This document shows, one piece after another, positions 23,801 to 53,698 of a stretch of 64,000 nt of DNA. A program made the translations under genes and the position numbers. The stretch's first letter is position 1. Every line of letters begins with the position of its first letter. The notes under the pieces were generated by a model. That model was not told the DNA's origin. It saw only the letters and a program-made list of their open reading frames with translations, and made no database searches. Origin of the DNA: Orientallactaga sibirica (lineage: Eukaryota > Chordata > Mammalia > Rodentia > Dipodidae); NCBI GenBank assembly GCA_036365145.1, contig JAEOAD010000034.1:14227501-14291500 (forward strand). Direction: 5' to 3'.

Positions 23801-24339
23801 CCAAATATCTCAGACACATATAATGTTGGGTGAACCAGAAAGACATAAACAAACACCAGTTCATCCCAGAGCACTGACAACAGACCAAAGAAATGATTCT
23901 ACCCAACTCCAGTTTGGTGAACTGGATTTTGTGAGTTTATTGGGGTTACTACAGAAGAAGCATTGGTAACTTAAGGGTAGCTGTGTCACCAAAAAGCCCA
24001 CTCCAACATGGTGACAGCTCAATAAAGCTGTAGCCCTGGAGCTCCCTGCCCACTTCTAGGCAGCTCCAGCGTCTCACCTCTCCAGCAACTCTTTACTGCT
24101 TTTATAACCTTGACAAGCGGACTGTGAATCTTGTAACTTTCCTTAGACTTGTATGTCTCCTCGGCACCTTTTCAATTCCAGAGAAAACAGCTATACAACA
24201 GCACTGAAAAGAGATAAAGTTTCAGACTAGGAAGGAAGATCCGAGGGAATAACTGTGCACCAGCCACCCCAGCTTTCTTTGCCATATTTTGTTTTAGAAC
24301 ATTTATTTCAGTCCCATTTCTCTCTTCTAAATTTGGTGT

Positions 24340-25005
24340 CTTTCATTGCCCATGCATGATTTAATACTTGTACATATCTACCATGTAGTCTATTCCCAAC
24401 TATCACTAAAAACATGTAAACAGCATAGCTGAATATTTCTGACTTTTGTATCCCACTCTATCTAGGCTAAAACTCGATGTTCATGTTTTCCTAGTGTATG
24501 GATGTTAAGGCTCATAGTCTTAGTTTATTTTCATCCCAGGATATTATTCCATTGCATGACTTCATCATAATTTATCTCTTTGAAGTCTAGTGCGCATACA
24601 CACCCACCCCATGCATATGCACATACAAAATTAATCACCTTCTAAATATTTACTGTTACATATTGAGTAACATTAAATTGAAGGTATGAACATGTTCAAC
24701 TTTACTAGATGTTGCCAAACTGCTCTCCAAAGTTGTAGCCATTGATACCTCCATCAGTGGAGTCTGAGGGTCTAGCCTGCCACATCCTCAACACCCCCAC
24801 CGGTGACAAAGATGTGAAATGGTGTGACATGGCTTTCATTTGCATTGTACACATGACCAACGGCACTGGACATCTGTTCCTATTTTTGGCCATCTTGGCC
24901 ATTTGGGCTTCCTCTTTTGTGAATGATCAGTTGATAATCTTTGCCCATCTTTTTAATCTGGGCTTTGAATTTGCTATCTTATGGACTAGCCCATTCAAGA
25001 TCTTT
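24340..25005 (+). mobile_element. Old LINE-1 (L1M-type) 3' UTR remnant
   Basis: Blocks such as ggatattattccattgcatg, ttgccaaactgctctccaaag, gtgacatggctttcatttgc and tttgcccatctttttaatc follow the L1M 3' UTR order. The 105-codon open frame here (24742-25059) is a by-product. Confidence 0.55.
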
Positions 25006-25009
25006 CTGT

Positions 25010-25262
25010 TGGGTTGGGGAGATGGCTCAGCAGTTAAGGCACTTGCCTCCACAGCCTAGTGACTGGGGTTCAAATCCTCAGTACACAAATACCCACATAA
25101 AGCCAATTCCCCAGTACACAAGTACTCACATATAGCCAGATGCACAAAGTGATGCATGCATCTGGAGTTGGTTTACAATGGCTAGAGGCCTTGTGCGCCC
25201 ATTTGCTTTCTGTCTCCTTGCAAATAAATAAGTAAATAAAAATAAATAAAGAAATATTAGAA
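25010..25262 (+). mobile_element. B2-like SINE with an internal 25-30-bp duplication
   Basis: gttggggagatggctcagcag head. 'cagtacacaaatacccacat' and 'cagtacacaagtactcacat' occur in succession (25079-25134), each followed by an (a/t)(a/t)agcca block. Confidence 0.9.
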
Positions 25263-26399
25263 AAAAAGTTCCTTCTGTTCAGAGCCAGTGCTGGACCTGG
25301 AGCCAGGACTCAAATTCCATGTCCAAATTACCATTCTTTTATATGGATAAATAATGACACCTCCCCCCACCCACCCTCAAATTGCAGGCCCTATGTCTCC
25401 CACTCACTTGTGTACTAAACCCTCATCTGTATCCCCACACAAGGGAGTCCCCTTGAGTCCAAAATTCTTGAGCGAAAGATCACCTGCACACATCACCCCC
25501 ACCCCCACCTGCTTCATTTAGATGACGAGGAAACAGGTTCTACCTTTGAAGTGACACTCAGGGTCCCACAGCATAGAATAGGTGAAGATGTCCTAGAGGT
25601 GCACCTAGCCAGCCTAGAAGCCCATGGGAGTGCCCTGCCCCCGTCTAGACATAAGTACTCTCTGCTAAAGATGGATACATGGCACAATTCTGCAGGTGAC
25701 ATGCTGGAGGGGCTGCTCCCAGCTTTCCTTCTAGTCTCGGCAGAGGAGAGGTGAATCAAAACAGCTAAATTAAGCTGTGGCTCAAATACCCTGACAGGAG
25801 GGATGGCAAAGACCCTTGAGTGAGTGGAGTGTAGAGGGGCAAAAGAAGACTCCTGAGCCTCAGGCTGGGAAAATGAGCTAGAGGACAGACAGGGTCTACA
25901 AGCAGGGCAGGCCACACCCTAAGAAGCAGAGTGCAAAAGCTGGGAGAGTGAACAGGGAGGGCTCCGTCCGCGGCTACAGCCATGAATGTGCACACTCCCT
26001 GAGCCAGAAGGCCTTCCTAGCAGGTGCGGTGGGCACTAGGGACTAAGGGAAGGGATGGAGGTGTGGATGTTAACCAGTGCTCTTTTCAGCTCTGGCGCCA
26101 AGAGTGAGTTCGGGTGGGGACGTGTCTGCACTCTCGGGAGGGAGGTCTTCCTTCATCCGATTGGAGCCATGCCCACATGATCTGCTGTCCTATGTCTCCT
26201 GCATGTCCCCTTTTCGCTTTGTGTCATTTACTTATGTGTCGGGTTTGTGCACACGGTGTGTGCGATTGTCCCTTGGGCATTCTGTGTGTGTGTGTGTTTG
26301 GCGTGTAGGTGGCATACTCCAAATGGGCCGCGTTGTTCCCGGGTTGTGCGCTTTGCATGTGGCTCTGCGGTGTCAGTGCTGCGCGCGCTGGGTGTCTCC
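25263..26399. other. Non-repetitive DNA upstream of the CpG island
   Basis: GC rises gradually to the right. A short (TG)n lies at 26282-26298. No exon was recognised. Confidence 0.5.
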
Positions 26400-26671
26400 A
26401 GGTCCGTGCGCCATGGGCACAGTACTTCTCTCCGTTATGGTATGTCTGGACTTGGTGAGGCGTGTCTGGTTCTGTTATGCTTATGCTCTTAAGGTCAAGG
26501 TGCTGGACGACCCATTCGGTCGTCCTGGGTCCGGGTCTAGGCTGTGTCGCCCCAAGGCGGTCGGTGCCGCGCGTGTCCGCGCCTCCTCCGTGGGCCACTG
26601 GCTGGCGACGCGGAGGCGCAGCCCCGGGGGCGGGCGCGGGCGGCGCTGCGGGGCCCCGCGACCCGCCGGCT

Positions 26672-26755
26672 CCAATGGCGAGGCCGCGCGGCCCCTGCTA
26701 ATTACATAAGCGGGACGTCAATAATTCGCGGGAAAACGCGAAAAAGATGGCGCCC
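26672..26755 (+). promoter_or_regulatory. PHF19: PHF19 core promoter: CCAAT box, CRE-like, E2F-like and YY1-like sites
   Basis: Within 85 bp there is a CCAAT box (26672-26676), a partial CRE (ACGTCA, 26715-26720), an E2F-type site TTCGCGGGAAAA (26725-26736) with a second inverted E2F-like CGCGAAAA directly after it (26737-26744), and a YY1-type AAGATGGCG (26744-26752). YY1 motifs of this form usually lie just downstream of the start site of TATA-less promoters, so transcription probably starts near 26.73-26.76 kb. The sites are read from sequence; their use is inferred. Confidence 0.6.
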
Positions 26756-26997
26756 CGCGCCCGGGGGGCCCCTTCCTGAGCGCCCCGGCCCCTCCTTCCC
26801 TCCCTCCCCCTCCGCTCTCCTCCCCCAGGAGCCCCCGCCCCGCCCCCGCCGAGACCCCGACCCCGGCCCCGGCCCCACGGGCGGACACTCACTCGGCGGG
26901 CCGGGCAGCCGCGGGCGGAGGGAGCGCACCGCCTCCCCGCCGCCGATGCGCCTGGTGGCCAGACTCCGAGTGGGACCGGCGGACACGCAGCCTCGCG
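26740..26997 (+). other. PHF19: PHF19 exon 1 (5' UTR), 5' edge approximate
   Basis: The 3' edge is set by a strong donor, CTCGCG|GTAAGC, at 26997/26998. The 5' edge is a guess from the YY1-like initiator. The exon carries an ATG at 26946 in a weak context (C at -3, C at +4) that opens a 49-codon upstream ORF continuing into exon 2. The PHF19 frame itself does not start here. Confidence 0.6.
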
Positions 26998-27692
26998 GTA
27001 AGCCCCGCGCTGCGGGCGGCCCGGGACCGACTCCCGGCTGCACGCTGCTCCCCCGCCCCGGTGCACGACTTTTCCCTGTGCGAACCCGGGCGGGTGGAAC
27101 GTCCCCGGGGAGAGCTGGACTCCCGGGGCTGTGCGGGGGAGGGGGCGCTGGGGACGAAAGGCGAGCGGAGCGCGCAGGGCGGCGGAGCCCCAGGCACATC
27201 CCCAGCCCCGGGGGAGCGCGGGTGACAGACAGCGCGCTGCTGCCTGGCCGCATCTTTCCCTCGTCCGCTCGGGGCTGGGTGGAGCGGAGGGTTAAAAGCG
27301 GGACGTTTAAGATGTCTGTTCACGTCCCAAGTCGGGCTGCGGCGGGCTGGGGACGTGGGGAGGTTTGTCGTCGGTGCCCTTGAGGGCATAGGAGCGCCAG
27401 AACCCAAAGAGTCCCGGGTACTTGGGGCAAGCTGGTCTCCCTCCCGAACACCCGTTTAAAAAGCCAACGGCTGCCCTGGGAGAGGCCCCCGGAGCATGAA
27501 TCATCCGCGCTTCCTGCCCCCTCCTGGCCCCGCGCGCCGGGTGCCGCGGATTTGAACTGGACGCCAAAGGGAACCCGCAAACAGGCATTTCTGTACAGAT
27601 GGGTTTGAATCAGCCAATCACAACCCGCGGGAGCCCGCTCCGGGAGGATAGAGGCGGGGTGGGGGCCGCTACCCGGGGGCCCCAGAGCGGCC

Positions 27693-27731
27693 AAGGGTGG
27701 TGGTGGGGTGGGGTAGAGTGGGGGGGGGGAC
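27693..27731 (+). other. G-quadruplex candidate in PHF19 intron 1
   Basis: At least four runs of three or more G separated by short loops (ggg, gggg, gggg, then a run of about 10 G), about 0.7 kb downstream of exon 1. Confidence 0.6.
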
Positions 27732-27899
27732 GCGGCCCGATTCCAAAGGCTCCGCGGGGGAGGAAGTGTCAGTTTGTGAACCTGCTAAGGACAGCCCAGG
27801 CTCCTGGCCAGGCGGCTGGGGACTTCGCAACGGCCAGGGGAGCCAGGTGGCAGGAGCAAGGGTTCTGACAGCATCCCAGGGCCTCTGCGCACCGCCCCC

Positions 27900-29149
27900 C
27901 ACCCCGGCGAAAAGAGGAAGAAGAGCACAGAGGGGGTGTGGCCACCCACCATCTGAAAAGCCAAGGTCCCGGCTTCCTACCATTGCCCCAGGGCCCATCG
28001 CATGCCCACGTGTAACGAGTGTCACATACTGACTGGCAAGCTGCTGTTGACAGCGTCCTACAGTCTCACGAGAGTTCACCGATACTCAACGTGAGAACAC
28101 ACGCAGGACAGTCTTGTGGACATGATAGGACACCAAGTGCCCAGCACCGTGGCAGGGAGGAGGAGACTAAAACCGAAGGGGCCAGGAATAGAGTGAGGCT
28201 GAGTTTGGCCCTAGCCCAGTATGTGTGGAGGGGCATGGTGCCAAGTGAGTCCATAGAGGGGAGGAGGAGGCAGCACTGAATACCAGTAAAGGTTTGGGGA
28301 GCCACAGGTTTCCGGAAGACTGGGGGAGAGAAAGGGAAACCAGAGTGGCCTGGCCGCGCCCTATCCTAGGTGTCTGCAGAGGTAGCTAGGCTCCGGAAAG
28401 AGGTATTGAAGAGGTGAATGAATGAATAAATGAATGACAAAAGATGAAGCCTCAACAGGGTGGAGAAGAGGGCAGTGTCACTTACTTGAAGTTGGCCAGC
28501 TGTGGCAAGTGTCTGGACAAGTCTGAGGTGTTTGGAGTTTTGGGTCTGATTGGGAGAATGGCACATTTAATGCGAGAGGGAGAGGCTGGCGTGGGGATGG
28601 ATGGCTTAGCTGCTTGGAGCAAATGTGTAGCAGCAAAAGCTTAAGCAGGTTTGAATGCCCCAGAATTGGTTCCCATTAAATTTATCCTATAACTGCAAAC
28701 AGAAAGGGGGATTGCAAAAGACAGGTGGCCAAGTCCACCAGCTTGCAGGCCACCCCAGAGACTTTCATTACTAGGTGGAGCCTTTTCTGGACAGATTTCA
28801 GGGTGAAAGGGGGAGGCATGTAAACTTATCAATTACTCCCTCCCTTCAAGAAGACCCTTGGAGTGTGTTTGCATATGGGACAAAGTCTCAGACTCCTGGG
28901 ACAGGGGTTCAAATCCCTGGGTAGGGTAGGGGCCTTTGCTCTTCACATGTGGAGAGACTCACTCTTAAATGTAGCACACGTAGTTCACTTCATGGTGGGC
29001 CACAGCTCGCCTTTCTCCTCCTTACCATGCATGCCTCAGTTTCCTTGTCAGTGAGACAAATGTCTGACAGGAAGCACTGACTAAAGAAATTGTAGTTTCT
29101 CCCTTCCCCTCATAGGCTTTCAGGAGCCTAGAAAGCAAGAAATAAAAAC
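27900..29149 (+). other. PHF19 intron 1, non-repetitive part
   Basis: No SINE from the CpG island to 29150 and no additional exon recognised. The low repeat load suggests regulatory constraint (inference). Confidence 0.5.
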
Positions 29150-29315
29150 CCAGAGCCACCTTTAATCCCACCACTGGGGAGGCTGAGGTAGGAGACTCAC
29201 CATGAGTTCAAGGCCAGCCTGGGCTACAGAGTGAGTTCCAGGTCAGCCTAGGCTAGAGTGAGACTGTGCTTTAAAAAGAAGAAGGAGGAGGAGGAAAGAA
29301 AGAGGGAGGGAGAAA
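29150..29315 (+). mobile_element. B1-like SINE, 3' part, with (GAAG/GGA)n tail
   Basis: cctttaatcccaccactggg to gctagagtgagactgtgc, then aagaagaaggagg. It ends about 28 bp before the exon 2 acceptor. Confidence 0.85.
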
Positions 29316-29357
29316 AAATAAACCCTGTTCTTTTTCTCTCAGTGTCAGCAGAAGCTG

Positions 29358-48030
<18,673 letters not shown>

Positions 48031-49786
48031 CCACCCCTTAAAGGCTGCTCAGAGCCCTGAAAACCAAAGGAGGGATAGCAGAAGCCATAGGCTCCCTGTT
48101 TTCTCCAGACTGGGGGCGGGGAAGGAAACAGGACAGAGTCCAAAGTGCCTGGCAGAAGCCCCTGCCTGCCCACCAGGCCAAGGCCTGTGTGCTGCTGTGC
48201 TAATTGCCTATGTCTCTCAAGGTCCCACTGATGTTGTTCTGGTATCTCTCCACACGTCACACCCTCAAACTTACTCTGAACTCATGGCCCCATGGCTGTG
48301 ACCCTTAGCCCTGAATCTGTTTCTCTTTGTCCCCAATCCTCCATCCCTTCACCTTAACCCATTTGGGGTGTTAGTGTGTTTACACATCCTCCATGTGCAC
48401 ATTTGTCCCTCACTGGATATCATTTACACGTGATCAATGGGGATGGATTCTCGCTGGGACCTCATGAAGAGCAGGTACTCCTGTGAGAGGAACAGGGTGG
48501 AACCCCTCTCTTCTTCTATGTGCCAGGCCCTCATCTTTACCTCTGGGAAAGCTCATGGCAGAAGCTGGGACAAAACACCTGGAGAGCAATGATCTGGGTC
48601 TGTGCTGAAATAACCAGCATTAGGACACTTTATGAAGCGGAGAGGGAAGGCTGCCAGAGTCAGCTCTACAGATCCCAGAAGTTTGTCTGTCCCTAGCCAT
48701 ACCCCTTCACTGTTGGAGCAGGCCCTGGCCTTACTGGTATAGAGAGGTCCTTGTACACCTGAGGAACTAGGAGGAGGGAGAGGGAGAAGCCTTGTCAGGC
48801 TAAATCTCAGACCTACCACACCGCAAAACACCACATGTCCTCATGTCATGTGAACATACACAGCCACACAAGGTCAGCCTAGATTGTGCCTTTGCCTCTC
48901 CCTTGGCCTATTCCATGGGCACATGCTATAATTAACATGAAAGCTCAGCCCTTGCTCCCTTCTCCCTACCAGTGAACCAGCTGTGGACCATGGGGAAACT
49001 CGGAGAATTGATGCATACTGTGTTGCGTGTCACCTGCCTTACTCTGACACTGATAATTACTTCTAGAGACAGGTTGGGATTTTTCAAGGGCCTGAGTCAT
49101 TTAGTCCCCTTGAAAGAAAGCTTGTCATTGAGGGTATAAATAGAATCTTAGAAAGGACATTTAAACTCAGCTCCATTTGGAGGGAAACTAAAATTAGGAG
49201 GGGCAAGTACCCCTTATTTTTGCTGCTTCTGTATTAAAACTGACTCACTTGATTTGAAAATGGAAATAAGTGCCTTTGGGGGAGGGTAGGGGCACCAGAT
49301 TGGGACCAGCCTTACCCAACTGCTGCCGTGGCCTCTGGCTTGGCTGGATTTAGGAGGCTGCCAGCTGGAAGGCGAAGGTGGGGAGAACAGAGGCAGCAGT
49401 GGGACGGCAGGCCTGAGGAACTGACTTCCAATTTTATGACTCAGCCTGACCTCTCCCCACTTGTGATCATTCAGGGTGTCCCTGAGATAAGCTAGATGCC
49501 CCCTGCCTTAAATTTAAGCAACTATAGTGCCTTTCAGAGTGCCTTTGCCTCATATCCTGTGCACAGCGTTTCCACTTCCCTCTGTTTTCCTGCCATGGCC
49601 CAGGCAGGCATGTGGGCATTGGGCCCAGTCCTTAGCCTCACAGCTGCTGCCGCTAAGGCTCCTGAGTGAGGCCAGGCAGAAGTGGAATTGAGAAGCCAGC
49701 TCCCAGCCCAGCAGGGGAGTGGGCTTTGGGCCCCAGTCTGACTTCACCACAACCGTCAAGGACTGAATTCCAGGTTTCTGCAATAG

Positions 49787-50874
49787 CCAGAGAGCAAGGC
49801 CTGCCCCAGTGTGTCTGCCTTCACTGATGTGTTCCAGAGAACAAGGCCTGCTCCACTGTGTCTGCCTTCACTGATGTGTTCTAGAGAACAAGGCCTGCCC
49901 CAGTGTGTCTGCCTTCACTGATGTGTTCTAGAGAACAAGGCCTGCCCCAGTGTGTCTGCCTTCACTGATGTGTTCTAGAGAACAAGGCCTGCCCCAGTGT
50001 GTCTGCCTTCACTGATGTGTTCCAGAGAACAAGGCCTGCTCCACTGTGTCTGCCTTCACTGATGTGTTCTAGAGAACAAGGCCTGCTCCACTGTGTCTGC
50101 CTTCACTGATGTGTTCTAGAGAACAAGGCCTGCCCCACTGTGTCTGCCTTCACTGATGTGTTCTAGAGAACAAGGCCTGCTCCACTGTGTCTGCCTTCAC
50201 TGATGTGTTCTAGAGAACAAGGCCTGCCCCAGTGTGTCTGCCTTCACTGATGTGTTCCAGAGAACAAGGCCTGCTCCACTGTGTCTGCCTTCACTGATGT
50301 GTTCTAGAGAACAAGGCCTGCTCCACTGTGTCTGCCTTCACTGATGTGTTCTAGAGAACAAGGCCTGCCCCAGTGTGTCTGCCTTCACTGATGTGTTCCA
50401 GAGAACAAGGCCTGCTCCACTGTGTCTGCCTTCACTGATGTGTTCTAGAGAACAAGGCCTGCTCCACTGTGTCTGCCTTCACTGATGTGTTCTAGAGAAC
50501 AAGGCCTGCTCCACTGTGTCTGCCTTCACTGATGTGTTCTAGAGAACAAGGCCTGCTCCACTGTGTCTGCCTTCACTGATGTGTTCTAGAGAACAAGGCC
50601 TGCCCGTGTGTCTGCCTTCACTGATGTGTTCCAGAGAACAAGGCCTGCTCCACTGTGTCTGCCTTCACTGATGTGTTCTAGAGAACAAGGCCTGCTCCAC
50701 TGTGTCTGCCTTCAGTGATGTGTTCTAGAGAACAAGGCCTGCTCCACTGTGTCTGCCTTCACTGATGTGTTCTAGAGAACAAGGCCTGCTCCACTGTGTC
50801 TGCCTTCACTGATGTGTTCTAGAGAACAAGGCCTGCTCCACTGTGTCTGCCTTCACTGATATGTTCCAGAGAAG
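49787..50874. repeat. 47-bp minisatellite, about 23 copies, in the PHF19 3' UTR
   Basis: The unit contains GTTCTAGAGAACAAGGCC followed by tgctccactgtg and tctgccttcactgatgt. Successive TCTGCC starts at 49814, 49861, 49908 and so on to 50846 are 47 bp apart, except one 45-bp unit (50566 to 50611, CA lost). Units differ at a few fixed sites: tgCCCCAG, tgCTCCAC or tgCCCCAC, and ttCCag or ttCTag. The array encodes no sustained open frame. Confidence 0.98.
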
Positions 50875-51062
50875 CTCTGAGTACATGTAGCTGAGCAGTG
50901 TGGGAAGATGCCGTCCCACTAAGGAAGAAAGCACAAGGCCCAACCAGGTCACCCGACTCCCTACCAGATAATAGCTGCATTACTGTCAACTGACCTTATA
51001 AATCTGTGCACCTTTGAAAAGAAACATGGTTTTGAATTGCTGCTTTTAATAACATTTGTTAT

Positions 51063-51068
51063 ATTAAA
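51063..51068 (+). terminator. PHF19: Polyadenylation signal ATTAAA, probable distal PHF19 site
   Basis: ATTAAA in an AT-rich context, followed about 20-30 bp later by a GT-rich stretch (tatgtctggtttg). An alternative ATTAAA lies at 49233-49238. Confidence 0.55.
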
Positions 51069-51256
51069 GTTATAAATTAATATGTCTGGTTTGCAACGTA
51101 AAATTTCTCTTTGTAAAACCAATTGAGTCGTCAGCTTTTGTGTGGCTGGAGGAACTGACCATGGATATACTGCTGGCCTCTTGAGTGGTGGAACCCCATT
51201 CCTTTTGCCGTCTTGCCAACACTGCCCAACACATTCTTAGCAGTATTCCCATTCTT

Positions 51257-51401
51257 TTTTTTTTTTAGGTAGGGTTTCACTCTTGTCCAGGCTGACCTGG
51301 AGTTCACTCTGTAGTCTCAGGGTGACCTTGAACTCATGGCGATCCTCCTACCTCTGCCTCTCTAGTGCTGGGATTAAAGGTGTGTGCCACCACGCCTGGC
51401 T
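51257..51401 (-). mobile_element. B1-like SINE, young, perfect target duplication
   Basis: Poly(T), aggtagggtttcactcttg to gccaccacgcctggct. agtattcccattctt lies on both sides (51242-51256, 51402-51416). Confidence 0.96.
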
Positions 51402-51796
51402 AGTATTCCCATTCTTATTGCTAGATTTGTAGGGCCTTTTTTCTACTGAGATGAGAAAATGTTTTTCTCTAGAAATTTGGAAGAAGTAGTTAGACTTCTC
51501 AGAAATTCCTCCAAATTCTTAGCTAATAAAATACTTCATATTCCTTTCCTCATTATAGGTACTTGAAGAAAGTTCTGTTTAGAGCCATGTTAAGCTAAGT
51601 AGTATTTACAAAGGACTGTAGCCCATAAGGAAGAGAGTGGAAAGTGCCAGGGGACATCATTTGGTTGGTATTCATATACTGTAACATTTGGATATGGATT
51701 AACAGCAGATAAAATTGTGTTTAAATTGCCAATTTGAGAATTTATTTTGCTCCCAAAATTAATTTCTTGGAACACTAGTCAGAATTTGTCTGAGGA

Positions 51797-51950
51797 AGCC
51801 ATGTATGGTGGCACACACCTCTAGCTCCAGTACTTGGGAGGCTGAGATAGGAGAATTTTCCCAAGATTGAGGCCATCCTGGTGCTACAGAGTAAGTTCCA
51901 GGTCAGCCTAGGCTTGACTCTGCCTTTAAAAAAGAAAGAAACAAAGAAAG
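51797..51950 (+). mobile_element. B1-like SINE, diverged
   Basis: catgtatggtggcacacacc to cttgactctgcctttaaaa. Confidence 0.82.
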
Positions 51951-52149
51951 AATTTATACAACATATGCTATGTGTATAAAATTAGGAAAATTTCGGTGAT
52001 AGTAGTAGATAAGACCTGACACATTTCTGACTGGTGACCTAGTGATCATTCTTCCTGATATGCTTCTGTTTTAGTTCTTTCCAACCCAGGACGTCACAGT
52101 ATGTCAGTATTTCATGCAGAGGGTGTGTGTGTGTTTGGTGAAGGTGAAT

Positions 52150-52366
52150 AAGTTTCTTTTTCTATTTTGAGAGAGAGAGGGAGAATGGGTGTGCCAGGGC
52201 CTTAGCTGCTGCGAACAAACCAGACACATGCGCCCCTTTGTGTGCATGTCCAACATTGTGTGCTTGAGTAACTGTGTGTCTGCCTATGTGGGAACTGGAG
52301 ATTCAAACATGAGTTCTTAGGCTTCACAGGCAAGCGCCTTAACTGCTAAGCCATCTCTCTAGCCCT
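52150..52366 (-). mobile_element. B2-like SINE
   Basis: tttctattttgagagagaga to aagccatctctctagccct. Confidence 0.88.
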
Positions 52367-52461
52367 GGTTTCTTTTTTTTGGGGGGGGGGGCGGGGGTTG
52401 GAGGGGAGGCGGAGACAGTCACCATATGTAGCACTGGTTGGCCTCAAACTTAAGATATTTG

Positions 52462-52730
52462 TCAGGCTGGACAGATGGCTTAGCAGTTAAGGTGCTTGCT
52501 TGCCTGTGAAGCCTAAGGACCCATGTTTGACTCTCTAGATCCCATGTAAGCCAGATGCACAAAGGTGAGGCAAGCACAAGGTCGCACATGCCCATTAGGT
52601 GGTGCAGGTGTCTGGAGTTCGATTGCAGTGTTGAGGCCCTGGCACACCAATTCTCTTTCCCTCTATCTCTCTCTCAGTGGCTCTCTCACTCTATCTTTCT
52701 CCAAAAATTAAAAAAAAAATTTTTTTAGAA
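52462..52730 (+). mobile_element. B2-like SINE, long variant with the extra ~35 nt
   Basis: ggctggacagatggcttagc head; extra block gcacaaggtcgcacatgccc followed by attaggtggtgcagg, the same insertion as in the copy at 30774. Confidence 0.9.
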
Positions 52731-52907
52731 GAAACTTGTCATCACATCCAGCTGAAGGTATATTCTTTCAAATCAGTAATGTTTCTATGAGTAGCTTTAG
52801 TAGTCAAAGGATAATTACACTATACTTTTCCTAATTTTCCCAACTGGTTCTCCTAGAGATTCCAGACCAAAAACATACATTTCCTAAGAAATGCTAGAAA
52901 GAAATCC

Positions 52908-53100
52908 TTTTTTTTTTTGTTTGTTTGTTTGTTTGTTTGTTTGTTTGTTTGTTTGTTTTTCTTGAGGAAGGGTCTCACTCTGGCCCAGGCTGACCTGGAA
53001 TTCACTCTGTATTCTCAGGCTGGCCTCGAACTCATGACAATCCTCCTACATCTGCCTCCCAAGTGCGGAGTTTAAAGGTGTGCGCCACCACACCGACGTT
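52908..53100 (-). mobile_element. B1-like SINE with (GTTT)n edge
   Basis: (TTTG)n 52917-52956, cttgaggaagggtctcactc to gtgcgccaccacaccgac. Confidence 0.9.
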
Positions 53101-53561
53101 TGGAAAGAAATTCTTCCATGGAGACACTAACACATCATTCTGGGAAGGGATGTATAAGATGGTAGCCACACAGAGCACACTTGAGTCACACTAACCTTAA
53201 AGGACACTGAAGTGTTCCTTTATTTGTGGAGTATCCAGATCACCAACCTACAAATCTGTGGGGAGGAGTACTACAGAATATGTGCAAATGCCAGGCAAGC
53301 TGATCAAATGTTTCCTAAACGAATCACTTTCTTTGTGGTTGCCTACCACAGGTTCTCGGGGGTCTGTGACCTTCAAAGGGACTTACCCAGCCTTTTGAAT
53401 GAAAGGCAGTGAGAGCATTGGGTTCAGGAGCTAAGGTGCACGTTCACATTTTAGCTCTTCCTTTACTGAAGTGTCCTATGCTTTCTACTCTCATTCCCCC
53501 TCCCCCAATCAGGATGATGAATGAGGCTAACTTCAAATATCTTACAAGAATAAGATAAGGG
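53101..53561. other. Non-repetitive intergenic DNA
   Basis: A 66-codon open frame (53212-53412) has no recognised domain. Confidence 0.5.
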
Positions 53562-53698
53562 GAATTGGCCTGTGGTGGCTTGTCTTTAATCTTAGCACCC
53601 ACGAGGCTGAGATAGGATCATCATGAGTTCAAAGCTAACATGGGCTACAGAGTGAGTTCCAGGTCGGCCTGGGCCAACCTGAGACCCTGCCTCCAAGG
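53562..53698 (+). mobile_element. B1-like SINE, diverged
   Basis: cctgtggtggcttgtcttta to aacctgagaccctgcct. Confidence 0.8.

Larger units (their letters stand above)
26400..27900. promoter_or_regulatory. PHF19: CpG island over the PHF19 promoter and exon 1
   Basis: Base composition changes sharply here, with dense CG dinucleotides from about 26.4 kb to 27.9 kb against an AT-rich, CpG-poor background. The island has no SINE inside it. It sits about 2.4 kb upstream of the PHF19 start codon and contains the predicted first splice donor at 26998. Long open frames on both strands (for example 26077-26709 and 26544-27383) follow from the GC content and are not genes. Confidence 0.9.
48031..51085 (+). 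other. PHF19: PHF19 3' UTR (predicted extent)
   Basis: Non-repetitive sequence runs from the stop to 49786, then a 47-bp minisatellite (49787-50874), then unique sequence to an ATTAAA at 51063-51068. An earlier ATTAAA at 49233-49238 could give a shorter transcript that excludes the minisatellite. No SINE is present until 51257, just after the predicted end, which fits a real transcript boundary. Confidence 0.65.

Noticed and set aside
1..26000. Search for the 3' end of TRAF1 on the left
   Set aside because: TRAF1 is expected upstream of PHF19 by mammalian gene order, but no exon coding for its C-terminal domain was recognised; it probably ends before the window.
26077..27383. Open frames of 210 and 279 codons on + and up to 183 codons on - in the CpG island
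   Set aside because: They overlap in several frames and on both strands, consist mostly of Pro/Gly/Arg/Ala, have no domain, and result from high GC content with few stop codons.
49787..50874. Possible CRISPR-like array, because of regular 47-bp repeats
   Set aside because: There are no unique spacers; the whole 47-bp unit is repeated. The genome is mammalian. It is a minisatellite.
51068..51185. Plus-strand frame with VWLEELTMD, faintly like the CutA C-terminus (KWLEE)
   Set aside because: It is on the opposite strand to the CutA-like exons and inside the PHF19 3' end; a chance match.
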